A stretch of DNA of 64,000 nucleotides from Sphaerosporella brunnea (Eukaryota > Ascomycota > Pezizomycetes > Pezizales > Pyronemataceae): contig VXIS01000030.1 in the NCBI GenBank assembly GCA_008704415.1, positions 62,001 to 126,000 on the forward strand, written 5' to 3'. Positions 45,634 to 56,690 of the stretch are shown here, in pieces. A program made the position numbers and the translations under genes. The first letter of the stretch is position 1, and each line of letters begins with the position of its first letter. The notes beneath the pieces were generated by a model. The model saw only the letters and a program-made list of their open reading frames with translations. It did no database searches and had not been told where the DNA came from.

Positions 45634-45860
45634 TGTTGAAATTTGCTTTGCTTGCTTGTATGGTGGATGGTTGCCCTGGCAACAGGGGGTGCTCGGGTGG
45701 TTGCTTAGGGCAACCGGAGTTGGTGTAACGTCAACGGGGTGTGATGAGGAGGACTTGTCGCTTCACTTCTTGATCTTTTACTATTCAATCAACCTCTGTC
45801 TACCCCCTCCTCGAGATCCTCCTGCGCGACTTTAAGCCTCCAAATTCTCCAATTTCAACA
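45634..45860 (+). repeat. 3' LTR of the second copia element
   Basis: TGTTGAAATTTGC...CAATTTCAACA, 227 bp with perfect 10-bp inverted ends (TGTTGAAATT/AATTTCAACA). Directly preceded by the purine tract GCAAAGAGGGGG, a typical polypurine primer site, and by the pol stop at 45517. Confidence 0.8.
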
Positions 45861-45956
45861 CACCACAACTTTTCCACAGTTCCACAATACCAGCACCACT
45901 CACTAAACTTAGCGGAAATCCAGAATAGCAATGAGATGAATCACATCATCATGCAT

Positions 45957-48900
45957 TTTGGCAGATCAAGGATCTTTGCCGAAAGCATGTACCCCTCACA
46001 CCTCTTCGCTATAAGAAAATCAGGTCAGGTAAAGATAAGGTATATCTGGTGACAGATGCATCTTGGGTGGGAACGGGTGCATTCATCTGTCATGAGAACA
46101 ATCTGGAAGATGCAAAGTCTCGAATTGCTGCAATCCACAGCAGACGTTTCACCGCTACCAAGGAAAATTACAACACTACCAACCAGGAACTCCTGGCTAT
46201 TGTTGATGCACTTGGTGCATTTGAGACGAAGCTAATAGGGATACCATTTACGGTAATTACTAACCACAAGGCATTAGGGTACCTTGTGACAAAACTCATG
46301 ACCACTGGCAGACTGGCTAGATGGTTATAGTACATCTAAATGTTCAATTTCCAAATCCAGCACACACCAGGAGAACGCAACCAATCAGCAGACACACTTT
46401 CACGTCTCTATGAGGATGAAGATCAGGAGATGACGCCATCAGATGAGTTCCTCCATGAGAATTTAAAGCCAGAAGATTTCGGCTCCATTGATAGTCTCCT
46501 CCACCCAACAACCTCCAATCCTCAACAAACAACCTCTACCAACACAGCTAAGCTTTCTCCATACTTTTCACACGCTCTTCAAGTCTCAAATGAGATGTCC
46601 TTCTCAACCAGCAAGCCCTCCACAGGTCTCTACCCCAAGGGAGCCTCGCGCTATGTGAGGTGCAACCCTAACCTCCACTGGACAGCCTGCCTCTTCAGAG
46701 ACAGCTGCCCATATCACTATTCCTCAGGATTCATAGAAACATTCAGCACCTGAAAGTCAAACTCTCAGTATCACGCTGAATTTGAGCCCAATGACGACGA
46801 TGAATTCTAAGACTCTCCAGACCAAGACACACATATGGACGATTTTTTTGATGGAATTCAGAATGTTCAGACCCAGACGAAGATGCCATAGGGAACTATA
46901 AGTGGCTTGTCCACCATGGTTACATCTCCTACTCAAATAGTTTAAGGACACCTTCCCCCAAATGAACATGAGAATCAGGCACGTTACGTCCGAAATTCCC
47001 ACAGGAGAGACAACCCCCAGTCGGCCCATGGTGGAGACAGGATGTACCCAGACAGGTACAGGCCTGCGCCAGCACAACCACCCCCAACACACTCCCATGT
47101 CAACCACAGAGGGTCCAAGAAGACCCTTAGCAAATTCAGAGGGAAAACGCAAGCACCATGCCCCAAGCCACCTTCATCCCACCCAGGAGACGGCCTCTCT
47201 TGTTTGATGCAACCCCTTTCGAAGACAGAAATGGACAAGTTCATGGGAAGGCTCATGCCAGCACAGATAGGGTATCTGCACTCCTCCACTCTGCCGCCTC
47301 CCAGGACAGTCAGATTTCCAACCCCTCCAGTCACTGCTATTTAGTACCCAGACTCCAGGGAGAGCGGCACATTGAGACCGTTTCCTTGCCCATGGACTCC
47401 TCAGTCCCACAGCCTTACACCTTTGTAATTCAAGCCCAGGCTTGTAGGGAGCAAGAGGAAAAGGATCGGATGTTGGCAGAACAGAATCAAGATTCCAACG
47501 GAAATTTTGAAGGGGAAGGGATTCAGCAAAAAATGCAACCATCAATTTCGGACGAAGCTCCTCTTTTGGACAAAGAGGATGCAAAAATGTTCAAACCTCC
47601 TCAACACCCACCAGCAAATCATTCCCAGGAAGTCACTCATTACGATACTGGCAACAGAGTACCCGCATTTTTCCTTGACACCAACATTGAGAAAGCCATA
47701 CTTCCAACATGCAAGCAGGCCTACGAAAATGACCCCATGGGCAAGAATGGCATTTGAAAGCCATTTCACTGGCATGACACTGGATATGTAGTGCTAGATG
47801 ACCCCACAATCATCTCCAACCTGCCAGTTTACGTTCCCAATGCAGTCCTTTCCAAAGACAATCCTTCCTCTCAAGTCCAATAAGTCATCATGCAGAGTTG
47901 TCACAAGAGTGTGGGACATCAAGGCTTCAAAAAAACCTACATCCTATGCACACAGAGCTTTCTATTGGCCTAGAATGAAATAGGACATTGACGAGTTCTG
48001 TAGGGAGTGCCTTGAGTGTCAGCGCAACAAAGACACTACCACCAAGCCATTTGAAAAAGCTCGTCTCATGGAGCCTCCCCTTTGTCCATGGGAATCAATT
48101 GCCATTGATTTCCCAGGTCCATTCAACTCCTTAGATAGTTTCAAGCATATCATCGTCATCATTGAGTGATTTTCTTCTGGTGTTGTTTTGGTTCCCTTGA
48201 AGGATGGATTTACAGCAAAGGATGCCACGGATAAGTTTTTTAAGCACGACTACGCTCACTATGGTCTCCCTCAGTCAATTGTTTCTGACAGAGACCCTTG
48301 ATTCTCCTCCCAGTTCTGGCAAGTACTCCACAAGCAGATTGGTACGGAGCTCATCATGGCTACCTCTTTCCATCATAACACCAATGGACAAGTGGAGCGA
48401 GCCAACCGCACCATTGCCCAGATGCTTAGGATTTTCACCGACATCAATCAGACAGGCTGGTCTTGTCACCTCTGGCGTGTTGAGCACGCTTTCAACCACT
48501 TTCCTTCAACTACCATCAAGCGTACCCCTCACAAAATTCAATTTGGTCATATCCCTCACATTTTGCCAATTGAATTCGATTCCAATGTCCCTGCAGTCAC
48601 TGCATATCTTGAACAGCAGAAAATCAACAATGCTGTGGCCAGCGATGCATTGCTGGCCGCACGACACCGCCATGCTGCCATCGCTGCAAAGCGTAGGAAC
48701 CCCAAGACTTAGCTCCAAGTTGTACAATGTGTATTCTATACGAGACAATCTCGAGGAAAGGGCAAGGTCACGAAGCTTATAGAAGTTTGAGAAGGGCCAT
48801 ACAGGGTCACCCATGTGGACCAAGTTACTGGCAACTGCACACTTGAACTCCCAAAGAACAAGCGTGTCTATCCCATTTCATCCCAAGACAAACTCAAGCT

Positions 48901-49260
48901 CTTCCAACGAATTTCAGACAAGACCATTCTGCCTTCTCCCTTAAATCATAACAATGAAGAAGAAGAAGACTACACCCTTTGCGACATGAAGGAGATTCTC
49001 AACCACAAAAAATTGACGGTATCGATTATTAATTTGTCTCTTGAGAGACTTCTGAACCAGAGAACAATTCTTGGGAGCCTGATGAGAACATACGCAATGC
49101 TGGCGCAGATTCCATCCAGGAATTCCTTTCCAAGAGAGCTCCGGTTTATACCTCTACTGCAGTTTCTCTGCCTCCCGATTTTTTCTTTCCCTCTGATGAT
49201 TCTTTCTGTTCCTTTCCTATGTCTTGTATTTCTTCTTCTGCTTTCAATGTTTGTGAGTAG
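45957..49260 (+). pseudogene. Ty3-type RNase H, integrase and chromodomain
   Basis: From 45957 the frame reads the RT/RNase H connection (L-R-Y-K-K), then RNase H with T-D-A-S-W, T-T-N-Q-E-L-L-A-I-V and T-N-H-K-A-L, where N replaces a usually conserved D. Stops occur near 46330. A linker region lies at 46340-47757. Integrase follows with a C-R-E-C finger half near 48000, the first Asp in A-I-D-F-P-G, the second in S-D-R-D-P and the Glu in N-G-Q-V-E-R-A-N. Both in-frame TGA codons in the integrase core (48167-48169 and 48299-48301) stand where Arg is expected. The tail at 48815-49260 carries a V-x-x-I-L-N-H-K-type start and W-E-P-D-E-N-I, a chromodomain signature implying targeting to modified chromatin, with a frameshift between. 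Confidence 0.85.
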
Positions 49261-49286
49261 CTTTTCAACTGTTTTTTAAGGGGAAG

Positions 49287-49740
49287 TGTAAGATTATTAC
49301 ACTTACTATGATTTGTCTTTTAGGTATTTCCTAACTAAAGCTATATACTACATTACAGTAAGGATTATGATGTCAGTATTGTTTGAGTTTTTTTTACGTT
49401 CTTGACTACGTCATTTTGGAATCTTCTAGCTTTGACAAGGCAGACTGTGTAGGTCTTATAACAATCATTTCCTTATTTACGAAATTGTTATAAGATCATG
49501 TATTTGACATTGTTGGCTATAAAAGCTGTAAGGTTTTCCTACATTCATTCTTTTTCTCTTCTTTCGATACGGCCTTTCGAGCAACCCCGATTGTATCGAC
49601 TATCGTCCAATAAATACTGAGTCGATCAGTGACCTGTTTTCAAGTATCCTCTTGTATTTATCAAGTCTGATACACAAAAGGTTCTGAGTTTATTTGAATC
49701 TGTGAAATAGCGGATCTTGAAAGCTCACGAAAAGATTACA
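49287..49740 (+). repeat. 3' LTR of the Ty3-type element
   Basis: TGTAAGATTATTACAC...CACGAAAAGATTACA, 454 bp, with GGCTATAAAAGCTG as TATA region near 49514 and AATAAATACTGAG near 49610. Matches the minus-strand LTR at 13149-13660. Confidence 0.9.
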
Positions 49741-51133
49741 GCCAGCCCCGCCACGACAGCACTGCACCCGAGCGACTGGCGGTAGCCTTCAATCACGTGC
49801 AAATATTTGTCCGGCTGTCTGGCCTCTTTAGGTCGGGTGTGCACGTGGTCAGGACGTCAAACCCCCTTGAAGAGTTTGGCAAAGACAGGTTGGGATGGGG
49901 ATGCTCTCCGTCCGGAAAAAAGGAATTCTGGATGCAGTCTCATCCCCGCTCAACCAGCCGGTGATTCTCATCCTCCCTCTCGCCCAGCAGCACCCGCAAC
50001 AGTAACAGGGCTGGCCGCAGCGGCAGGATGCTCGCTGCGCTGCCCAGCAGCAGCGGCGGCAGCGGCACTAGGTGCAGCTGCAGGCGCTGCCGGAATGACT
50101 CGGCGAGATGTTCGATGAGAATTCCAGCCGGTTCTGGCCGCACGACTAGGGCCTCGTTGGAGATTTTTGGCGTTTGTCGGTGGCTGTATAGATACGGCAG
50201 GCAATACTCGAAAACGGTGCGCTTTCATTAATTCCGAATAAGGCAGGGACGGTGAGTCACCATGTCAGTTAGTATGGGCTTTATATTTATTTGCTGTGTT
50301 TTTTGTACAGTACACGGTCCGCGCGGTTTAAGCGTGGTCTTTGAGTCTGACTCGAGTGTGTTTGTGGTCTAAGAAGATTATATACCTTGCTTTCGTACGG
50401 TGAAATTTCAGTTAAATCAGCAAACATATACAAGCTTACCTCAAACTATAGCAAAGCTATAGCAAAACTCAAGGGAACGAGTGATGAAGCTATGTTTTGA
50501 GTTTTTCTGGGCGTCGCTCAGACCCGTCGTGTAACCTGTCTAAACAAATGCACGCATCGCCATCCTCTTAATATGTCCCAGTCTGTGTGCTGCCATGACG
50601 CCCAGATCCCCATCCGCTGGCCATATTTTGCTTTTTGTCTTTTTTTGATGATCCCAAGAACCCTTTTTGGCGGTCCGAGTTCTCGTCGAAGCACCCATCG
50701 ACCGTAACAAAGCTTTAATACCAGCCTAGACCGACGATTATCGGGTGAAACCTTAGAAAGCTTACAGTGTGGTACATATCAGCTACCCAAGAAAGGAGAA
50801 ACATTCGATGCCAACCTGGATTGAAGCGTATTTTGATAAATAATGCAATATCGAGGTATGAGGCCAAATACGGCGTTTGAGGGGGGTATTATGTCAAATA
50901 ACCGTTGAAATAAAAATTAAACCGCATCTGCCCTCACTACCAGCAAATGATGGGTACCAATATGCCAATATGCACCGCACGCAAAACGCATAGTTCGCCT
51001 GACTAAGGGGCGGCGGTGATTCGAGCACCTGAACGGCTGATATAGCGGGGGTCATGCATGCCAGCTAGGTTGCCATTCAATGTAGTGTCTCAGTAATTGT
51101 CATTCCAGGTGAAGCCCGCCGTTAGGGAAACAC
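49741..51133. other. Unassigned; possible reverse-strand exon near 49940-50143
   Basis: The minus frame 50143-49940 is Leu/Pro/Arg-rich (L-L-L-G, R-P-A-L-L-L-L-R) and ends beyond E-D-E-N-H-R-L. It could be an exon of a host protein, but overlapping frames are also open because of GCA/GCG-rich composition. Nothing is recognised in 50230-51133. Confidence 0.3.
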
Positions 51134-51140
51134 TATAAAT
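51134..51140 (+). promoter_or_regulatory. TATA-like box upstream of the 51633 gene
   Basis: TATAAAT in CACTATAAATCGAG. Followed by a CA-rich leader that resumes on the far side of the MITE at 51216-51512. Excluding the MITE, it lies ~190 bp before the ATG, so the distance is acceptable but not decisive. Confidence 0.3.
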
Positions 51141-51215
51141 CGAGCGTTCGCCACCATCGGCGGTATCAACAGCACTGGGATCAACAGCACCACTAGCTAC
51201 CTGCACCACCACCAC

Positions 51216-51512
51216 CAGTGTTCTCAACAGCCGGCCCAAACAGCCCAGGCTCTCAGCCCTGGGCTTGTTGTTTGATCAGCCCGGCTACAAAGCTCGGGCT
51301 GGCTGGCTGTGGGCTGCATCTTTTCATGTAAAACTCGTGAGTTGGTACACAGTGATAACCAGTGAAGCAACAATGAGGTCCATTCTTCATACCCAAACAA
51401 CAACAGCTCATGCAGCGCGCAGTCAGACGGCCGGGCCGCGAGGGCTGGGTTTTTCATCAGCCCAACGCAGCACAATATACCCGGCACGGGCGACTCACTA
51501 TTGAGAACACTG
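51216..51512 (+). mobile_element. hAT-type MITE (family D) in the leader of a small gene
   Basis: Starts CAGTGTTCTCAACAG and ends CTATTGAGAACACTG, inverted repeats. Flanks ACCACCAC (51208-51215) and ACCACAAC (51513-51520) match at 7 of 8. 297 bp, no coding. A related internal sequence recurs at 61649-61890, including the word CAACAATGA and TCCATTCTTCATACCC. Confidence 0.85.
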
Positions 51513-51632
51513 ACCACAACCACCATCACCACTACCCACCTGCACACCCAACCTACACCTACCTGCATATACCACGCCCACTACCTACCTGCACACGTGT
51601 CGCCACCGAGCACCGACACACACTACCACACC

Positions 51633-51884
51633 ATGGACGCTGTTCTCCGTCTCCCATACGAGGTCCAGGACAACACCGATGACAGCGCAGCGCCGGGTGC
51701 CCGTTGGGCGATGACTGTGTCAGCGTTCACATACTGCAAGGAGTCTCTATCGTGCGCCTTTGCTTGCGCCAGGAGGCAACACGCGTTCGTGTTTTCCGAG
51801 ACGCACAGAGTCTGGGTGCAGCGCGTATTCTTGCTGAACCGCGACGATGAATCCTTCTGCCGCAACCATGTCCAGGCTGATTGA
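51633..51884 (+). CDS. Small hypothetical protein, 83 residues
   Basis: ATG at 51633 in a CACCATGG context after a long CA-rich leader, stop TGA at 51882-51884. The sequence has balanced composition with several Cys (A-F-T-Y-C-K, C-A-F-A-C-A-R-R) and a C-terminal acidic stretch. No domain, signal peptide or membrane segment is evident. The frame is open upstream without an ATG, so this start is the first available. It could be the first exon of a longer spliced gene, although no convincing donor site precedes the stop. The leader is split by the family D MITE, which may affect expression. Confidence 0.45.
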   Translation: MDAVLRLPYEVQDNTDDSAAPGARWAMTVSAFTYCKESLSCAFACARRQHAFVFSETHRVWVQRVFLLNRDDESFCRNHVQAD

Positions 51885-52463
51885 CGTTTATGCCAGACTG
51901 GAGCTCCGCACGAGGTGACTTAAGGTTTCCCCTGAGCTCCCTTCCCTTTGTTGAAAGACCAACTGCACTCTTGCCGTCGAGACCGCCAGCGCTTCAGCTG
52001 GTAGTTTTGTGGATCGCAGCCTATTACACCGTGCCGCGCGCGTCAGCAATAACCCTTCGCGGTCCACCAGCGTCCGCACCACGGCTGCAACAAGTAACCC
52101 AACTTCCGCCTCGTGGCGCTTGTTAAACGGCGCGGAAACACAGGCCAGGGAGGTCCTAATTCGGAACAACGCACACCGCAGTCTACTCGAAATTTCTGGA
52201 ATATTTTTTTGTTTGTTTGTTTAAATCATACATCGTACGCCAGGGCATTAGCCCAAGCACCTCCTATCTCGCGAATCGGAGTGAGGTTGGGGACCTATGT
52301 CGCACAAAAAAAACCTTGTATCTTGTCCCCACAGTTTTACCCGTCTGTTTGGGCTTTCCATACAAAAGAAATACATGAAAGCAAATTACACCACAAACGG
52401 CGGAAAAAACTGTAACCACCTCGAACTGCCCTACACCCTAGAAGCCCGCTGCTCCTTCCCCTT
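51885..52463. other. Unassigned DNA
   Basis: No gene recognised. Contains a (GTTT)n-like tract near 52205-52220. Confidence 0.35.
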
Positions 52464-53656
52464 CTAATTCCCCTTCCCCTTCTCCTTCTTTTTGCCCCCC
52501 TGGGGTCTGCGCGCTGTGTGTGGCTTGGTGGTGCCCGCTCCTCCTGCTATGTAGAACTTGAAGCACACCGCTCCTTCACCGGCCACTTGGGCCCAGAACG
52601 GGTCGGACTTTCCGGCTGACTGTGCCGCAGTACAGCCCGAGGGCCGCCTGCGCTTCTTTCTCTCGACCTTCTTCCATCCCTCTTCCGTGTCAGCCTGATC
52701 GCGGGGGGCAGACGGGATTGGCACATCTCGCGTGCCAGGCGTTGGGCGCACCTAGACCAGTGCGTCACTCGGCCCTGCATGCTTCGATTGCATTAGGGAG
52801 AGGGGGGAGAGATCTCCCGTGCGTTCTTTGTCGGTTGCTGCACCGGGCTGGACGGCTTGGAGCGTTTGCGTTTCGACTTCGTCGCAACAGGTTGAGCTGG
52901 CGGTGTTTCCACCGCTGTCGTTGCGGGCGGGGGCGAGGGTGCGGACAGCGTCTGGGTGGCTGAATTCGCGACCCATGGTGGGGGCGACGTCTGGGTCACC
53001 CCGTGTGATACCGTTGTAGTTTGAGGGCTTATTGCTTCGAGCCCCTTAAGCTGAACTAGAAGCTTGCCGTTCTGAGCGGCGAGCTTTTCAACCATATCTT
53101 TCAGCTCAAGTACGATCGTGACCAAATTGGCCAAGGTGGCATCATATCCTTCCTTGAGGGCGGCAAAGTGCCAACCTAAAAGTCCTTTGATGTCGGTGGG
53201 GAAAGGCGGGGTCGGGAGGGAGTCCAAGCCCGATTCCTGCATCTCCGCATCTGTGGTTTGCTCTGGATGGTACTCCATCCACTCGGTGAGCACGTGGGTA
53301 GCCTCAGCTTGTTCGCGTGTGAAAGCTTTAAGGAGATCCCAGCAAGTACGATCACTTTCACTCTCGCAACGCGTTGTGCGACACATTGTGCCCGTATGGC
53401 CGAACATGGCGCACACGACGCACTCCCTTTTGTTGCTTTCCAATCTCGGGAAGAAAGAGGAGTAGTAAGGCATTGAGGCTAAAGTAGGATTCGTGATGGT
53501 AGGTATAGACCAATCAGGGAGCACCACGTTGCGGCTTGGCGTTGGTAAGTACGAAGCGAGTGGTGTGTAGGAAGGTTTGATTTCTGAAATATGGGAACTG
53601 GCAGTCGCGTGTTGATCAGCAATGTGCGAGTGATCCCCAGTGAAGTCCGCCAGCAA
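52464..53656 (-). pseudogene. CCHC zinc-knuckle ORF1/gag-like protein, frameshifted
   Basis: The minus frame 53656-52793 begins with ATG and has a canonical zinc knuckle C-V-V-C-x4-H-x4-C at residues 79-92. An acidic helical middle (about 100-200) and a Pro/Thr/Ser-rich region ending in K-S-K-R-K-R-S-K follow. A change of frame at the plus-strand G tract near 52801-52812 leads into another minus frame (stop TAG, then 52751-52464) with E-E-G-W-K-K-V-E-R-K-K-R-R-R and a Lys/Gly tail. G-W-K-x-V-E motifs and a single knuckle occur in ORF1 proteins of fungal non-LTR retroelements, so that identity is likely though not certain. The knuckle is N-terminal rather than C-terminal. A LINE polymerase tail lies at 62055-62699 but on the other strand. 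Confidence 0.6.
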
Positions 53657-53829
53657 CCGTAGCTACCCCCCACCCTCCACCACCGTTACAAGCAACGGCC
53701 TCGCGGGCGATCCCCCACCACGGGTTTTTACAGCATCGCGCCTGCCAGGTCCGCTCCGGTATTGAATCTCTACCTTCGCGGGAAATCAATCCTGTGGGTG
53801 TGCACCGCAGTGCCACCGTCAAGGTCTCG

Positions 53830-55010
53830 ACTTCAACTTCATATCCACAGAACCATCGACAACAGCGCAGATGTCAGAGCCGCCTGCACGCGTCCGGTGA
53901 TGCGAACTGCACATTGGATTCTCAACACGTTTGATCTTTACGGCGACCCAATGAGCGGTGTGAACCGTGCTGAGCATGCCGCCGATCATGTGTATTGCGC
54001 GGCCGGGCGACACCAAGCTGTGACACATTCCGCGGGCGAACAAAAACTGACAGCAGAAACCAGGTTTGCGCGTTCCGCTTCAATCTCCCCCATTGGAAGG
54101 TGAGGAACGGTTTGCGAGTGATTTCCAGTGAAGATCTCAAGTATCCTGCCACCATGCGTACAGACGATAGGTGGCTCGCCGTAATGAAGCCCATGGCTTC
54201 CAGACTAAAAGCCTCTGAATCCTTCAGTCCCTCTTCATACATCTTCCTGAAGACACGGACACCACAAAAACGACCTGACAAGGTCTGTACCCTCCTTGCG
54301 TCTCCCTCATGACGCAAAAGCTGACCAATGTGTTTAGACCGCAGTCCGTGTACTGAGCAGTCGACTTCTGCTCCATATGCACAGAATCATGTGCAATGGG
54401 GCAGAGGTTGCGGCAGAATGTGCGCTGTCAGTGACGCGAACCGCAGCTTGGATCTGCAATACCTTGGACGTTTGCGGCGACCCCATTCTGGATATGAAGC
54501 GGACCCCAAGTGAGATACATCCATTGGGAATCCAAACAGCCCAGATGCGACGGGGCAGAGGTCACTGCAGCATGTACGCTGTTGTTGACACGAACTGCAC
54601 CTAGGATATCCAATACCTTGGACGTTTACGGTGACCAGATTCTCGATATGAACTGGACCCGAATCAATATACATCCATAGGATATCCAAAGATGCCCGAC
54701 GCAACACGTCGGAGGCCAAGGCAGCATCTGCGCTGTCAGTGACGCGGACTGCAGGTTCGATATTTAACACCTGCACGTTTACGGCAACATCATGCTGGAA
54801 ATGAAGTGGACCGGAATCGAGATACATCCATTGGATATCCAAACAGCCCAGATGCAACGGGGCAGAGGTCAAAGCAGCATGTGCGGTGTCATTGACGCGA
54901 ACTGCACCTTGGACATTCAACACCTTGGACGTTTACGGTGACCCCATGCGGGATATAAACTGGACCCGTATCATGATCCATCCATTGGATATCCAAAGCG
55001 GCCGGATGCG
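53830..55010. repeat. ~154-bp tandem array, coding-like on both strands
   Basis: CATCCATTGG-type words recur at 54518, 54672, 54825 and 54979 (spacing 153-154). A further partial unit lies at about 54370-54510 and a displaced one at about 53830-53965. Each unit has CCTTGGACGTTTACGG, GATATGAA/TGGACC and GGGGCAGAGGTC-like words. On the plus strand a unit reads L-D-V-Y-G-D-P-x-L-D-M. On the minus strand 54923-54387 is open with about 51-residue repeats. The one-base departures from 153 break any long single frame. The interval 54010-54370 between units shows nothing else recognised. Confidence 0.75.
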
Positions 55011-55027
55011 AGAGAGCCTGGTCGAGA

Positions 55028-55366
55028 TTACGCTTGGCGTTGTGACCCCGCAATAGGCAGACATCGAGCTGCGGCGCATTCAAAGGTGTAGACGCTGATG
55101 ACCTGAGGATGGCTGCAGTTGAAACTCGCACTGAAGGGGCGACCTTCAAGGCCGCGGTTAGCGAGACACCGTTGGATGTCGCGGACCAAGGGATGGCTGC
55201 TCCTGGCGGCGTCAATGATGTAACCCAATGCTCGTCGAGCAGGAGATGGACTGGTTGGAGCTGGAGAAGACGACCTAGTCGGACATAGGGCAAAGCTGAA
55301 CAGTTCTCCCATTTTGGAGCGCAGCCGTGGATGAGCTTTAGCTACCATATCGCGCAGCGATTTCAA
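55028..55366 (-). CDS. Hypothetical protein, 112 residues
   Basis: ATG at 55366, stop at 55028. Basic N terminus (M-K-S-L-R-D-M-V-A-K-A-H), Ser/Pro-rich middle, then A-R-R-A-L-G-Y-I-I-D-A-A and C-terminal Cys residues. No domain is recognised. A second minus frame overlaps 55293-54889, so coding is not secure. It borders the tandem array and may be its host gene's upstream exon. Confidence 0.3.
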   Translation of the reverse strand: MKSLRDMVAKAHPRLRSKMGELFSFALCPTRSSSPAPTSPSPARRALGYIIDAARSSHPLVRDIQRCLANRGLEGRPFSASFNCSHPQVISVYTFECAAARCLPIAGSQRQA

Positions 55367-55589
55367 TGCTTTTCACGCTGTTGGTCATGTAGATAGTTTT
55401 GGAATGTACTAGAATTGTATTCATCCGTTCGAGTGCAAGCAGTGAAATGAGATGATCTTGCCTGCTCGACCCCAACTCACCGTGACTGCAACATACCATC
55501 GCGGAACATGGGTTGCTAGATGGCCCGGGTGCAGACCGGTCGCATCACAAGTAATTGAGCGACAGAATTCGGTCCTGTTTCTCAACAAC

Positions 55590-56164
55590 CAGTGATCCTC
55601 ACGGCCCAGTCCGACCAGTCCTGAGCGCGGACCGGACCTGGACCACATCATGCAGTCCAGTCCAAGAGGCTGCCCTGGACCAACCAGTCCTTGGCGGAGT
55701 AAGGCCTGGACGGCCTGCAGGCGATCCAGTCGACTGGATACTTCTAGCGGAGTAATGTATTACATAAGGATTTTATATACAAAGCACGTCGTCAAAACCC
55801 ATAAACCAAACTGTGTCCTCCGCACGCTCCCAAAGTCCTTTATGCCTCACCCCCCTCAGGTTGCTGGATACAGAGCGCATTTAGCATGTCCTCAAGCTCT
55901 GTAATCTCAGCATGGCTCGCGCTAATAAGCCCATCCCGGTGCCAACCCTTCAGGCACTCCAAGGGGTTGACAGCTTCGTCACTCAGCTGGCAACGACAGT
56001 CGTCAAGGGTGAGACCCAGTCCACGGAAATTTGGACCAGGCCGTCCAGTCCGTGGGAAATCCTGGACTGGGTCATCGCAGTCGACCAAAAAGAGTGGACT
56101 GGACTGGACGTAAACAGACCGTCCAGGCCGACCGGCAGGCCGCCCCGGCCCGTGAGAAACACTG
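55590..56164 (-). mobile_element. hAT-type non-autonomous element (family C), perfect 8-bp TSD
   Basis: Starts CAGTGATCCTCACGGCC, ends GGCCCGTGAGAAACACTG; flanked by TCAACAAC at 55582-55589 and 56165-56172. 575 bp, rich in GGACTGG/CCAGTCC. Inverted relative to the copy at 39583-40634, with which it shares termini and the short conserved reading R-D-G-L-I-S-A-S-H-A-E-I. Confidence 0.9.
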
Positions 56165-56297
56165 TCAACAACAACCATGCTGATCGATAAAACAACACAA
56201 AAGCGAAGAGAAGCGACGGAATTGATGTAATTTCTGAAAGCAGTGCAACGCCCAGTGCAAGATCACACAAGACCTGCGAACCGGACCGCCACAAAAG

Positions 56298-56690
56298 GTG
56301 TCAGAGAGGGATCTACGACACGCCAAGTCAGTTGTGATACAAAATCCTTCTGCGACTTTGGCTGACGTTGCAGAGCAGATCCATTGCCCAATCATACGCT
56401 GGGTCCTGGGACGGTACCTAAGCAACGAGCGCTGGTACTGCCACCGTGCCAGCAGAAAGACCTGGCTGGATGCGACGACGACGAGGACGCGGTACCGCTG
56501 GTGTCTCAAGCGCAAGAGGTGCGGGGTCCAACCGTGGAGGAAAGTGGGATCCCGCGACGAGAAGCTTGTGAGTTCGGTTCGTGTTCGCCGTACACGATTA
56601 CTGCGACGCCAACCCAGTATCGCACGGGCGTAGATAGTATAGGGAACCGGGTAAAGGGTCTGTCGGGTAGCCTTACCTCGACGTTGTAAA
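56298..56690 (+). pseudogene. Tc1-type transposase, N-terminal fragment
   Basis: A plus frame from about 56298 reads a helix-turn-helix-like segment (N-P-S-A-T-L-A-D-V-A-E-Q-I), then V-L-G-R-Y-L, R-K-T-W-L-D-A and Y-R-W-C-L-K. This order resembles the second HTH and the approach to the DDE domain of fungal Tc1/Pot2-type transposases (x-W-x-x-V-x-x-S-D-E follows in intact copies). A frame change near 56545 moves a G-S-C-S-P-Y-T-I-T segment into the next frame. The catalytic domain is otherwise missing. Confidence 0.45.

Larger units (their letters stand above)
45957..49740 (+). mobile_element. Ty3-type chromodomain retroelement, 3' half
   Basis: Contains the end of reverse transcriptase, RNase H, a long linker, integrase, a chromodomain-like tail, the purine tract TTTTTTAAGGGGAAG, and a 3' LTR (49287-49740). 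The 5' LTR, gag, protease and most of reverse transcriptase are absent. It belongs to the same family as the 5' half at 9940-13660, but the LTRs differ in length (454 against 512 bp) and sequence, so it is a different insertion. Confidence 0.88.
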
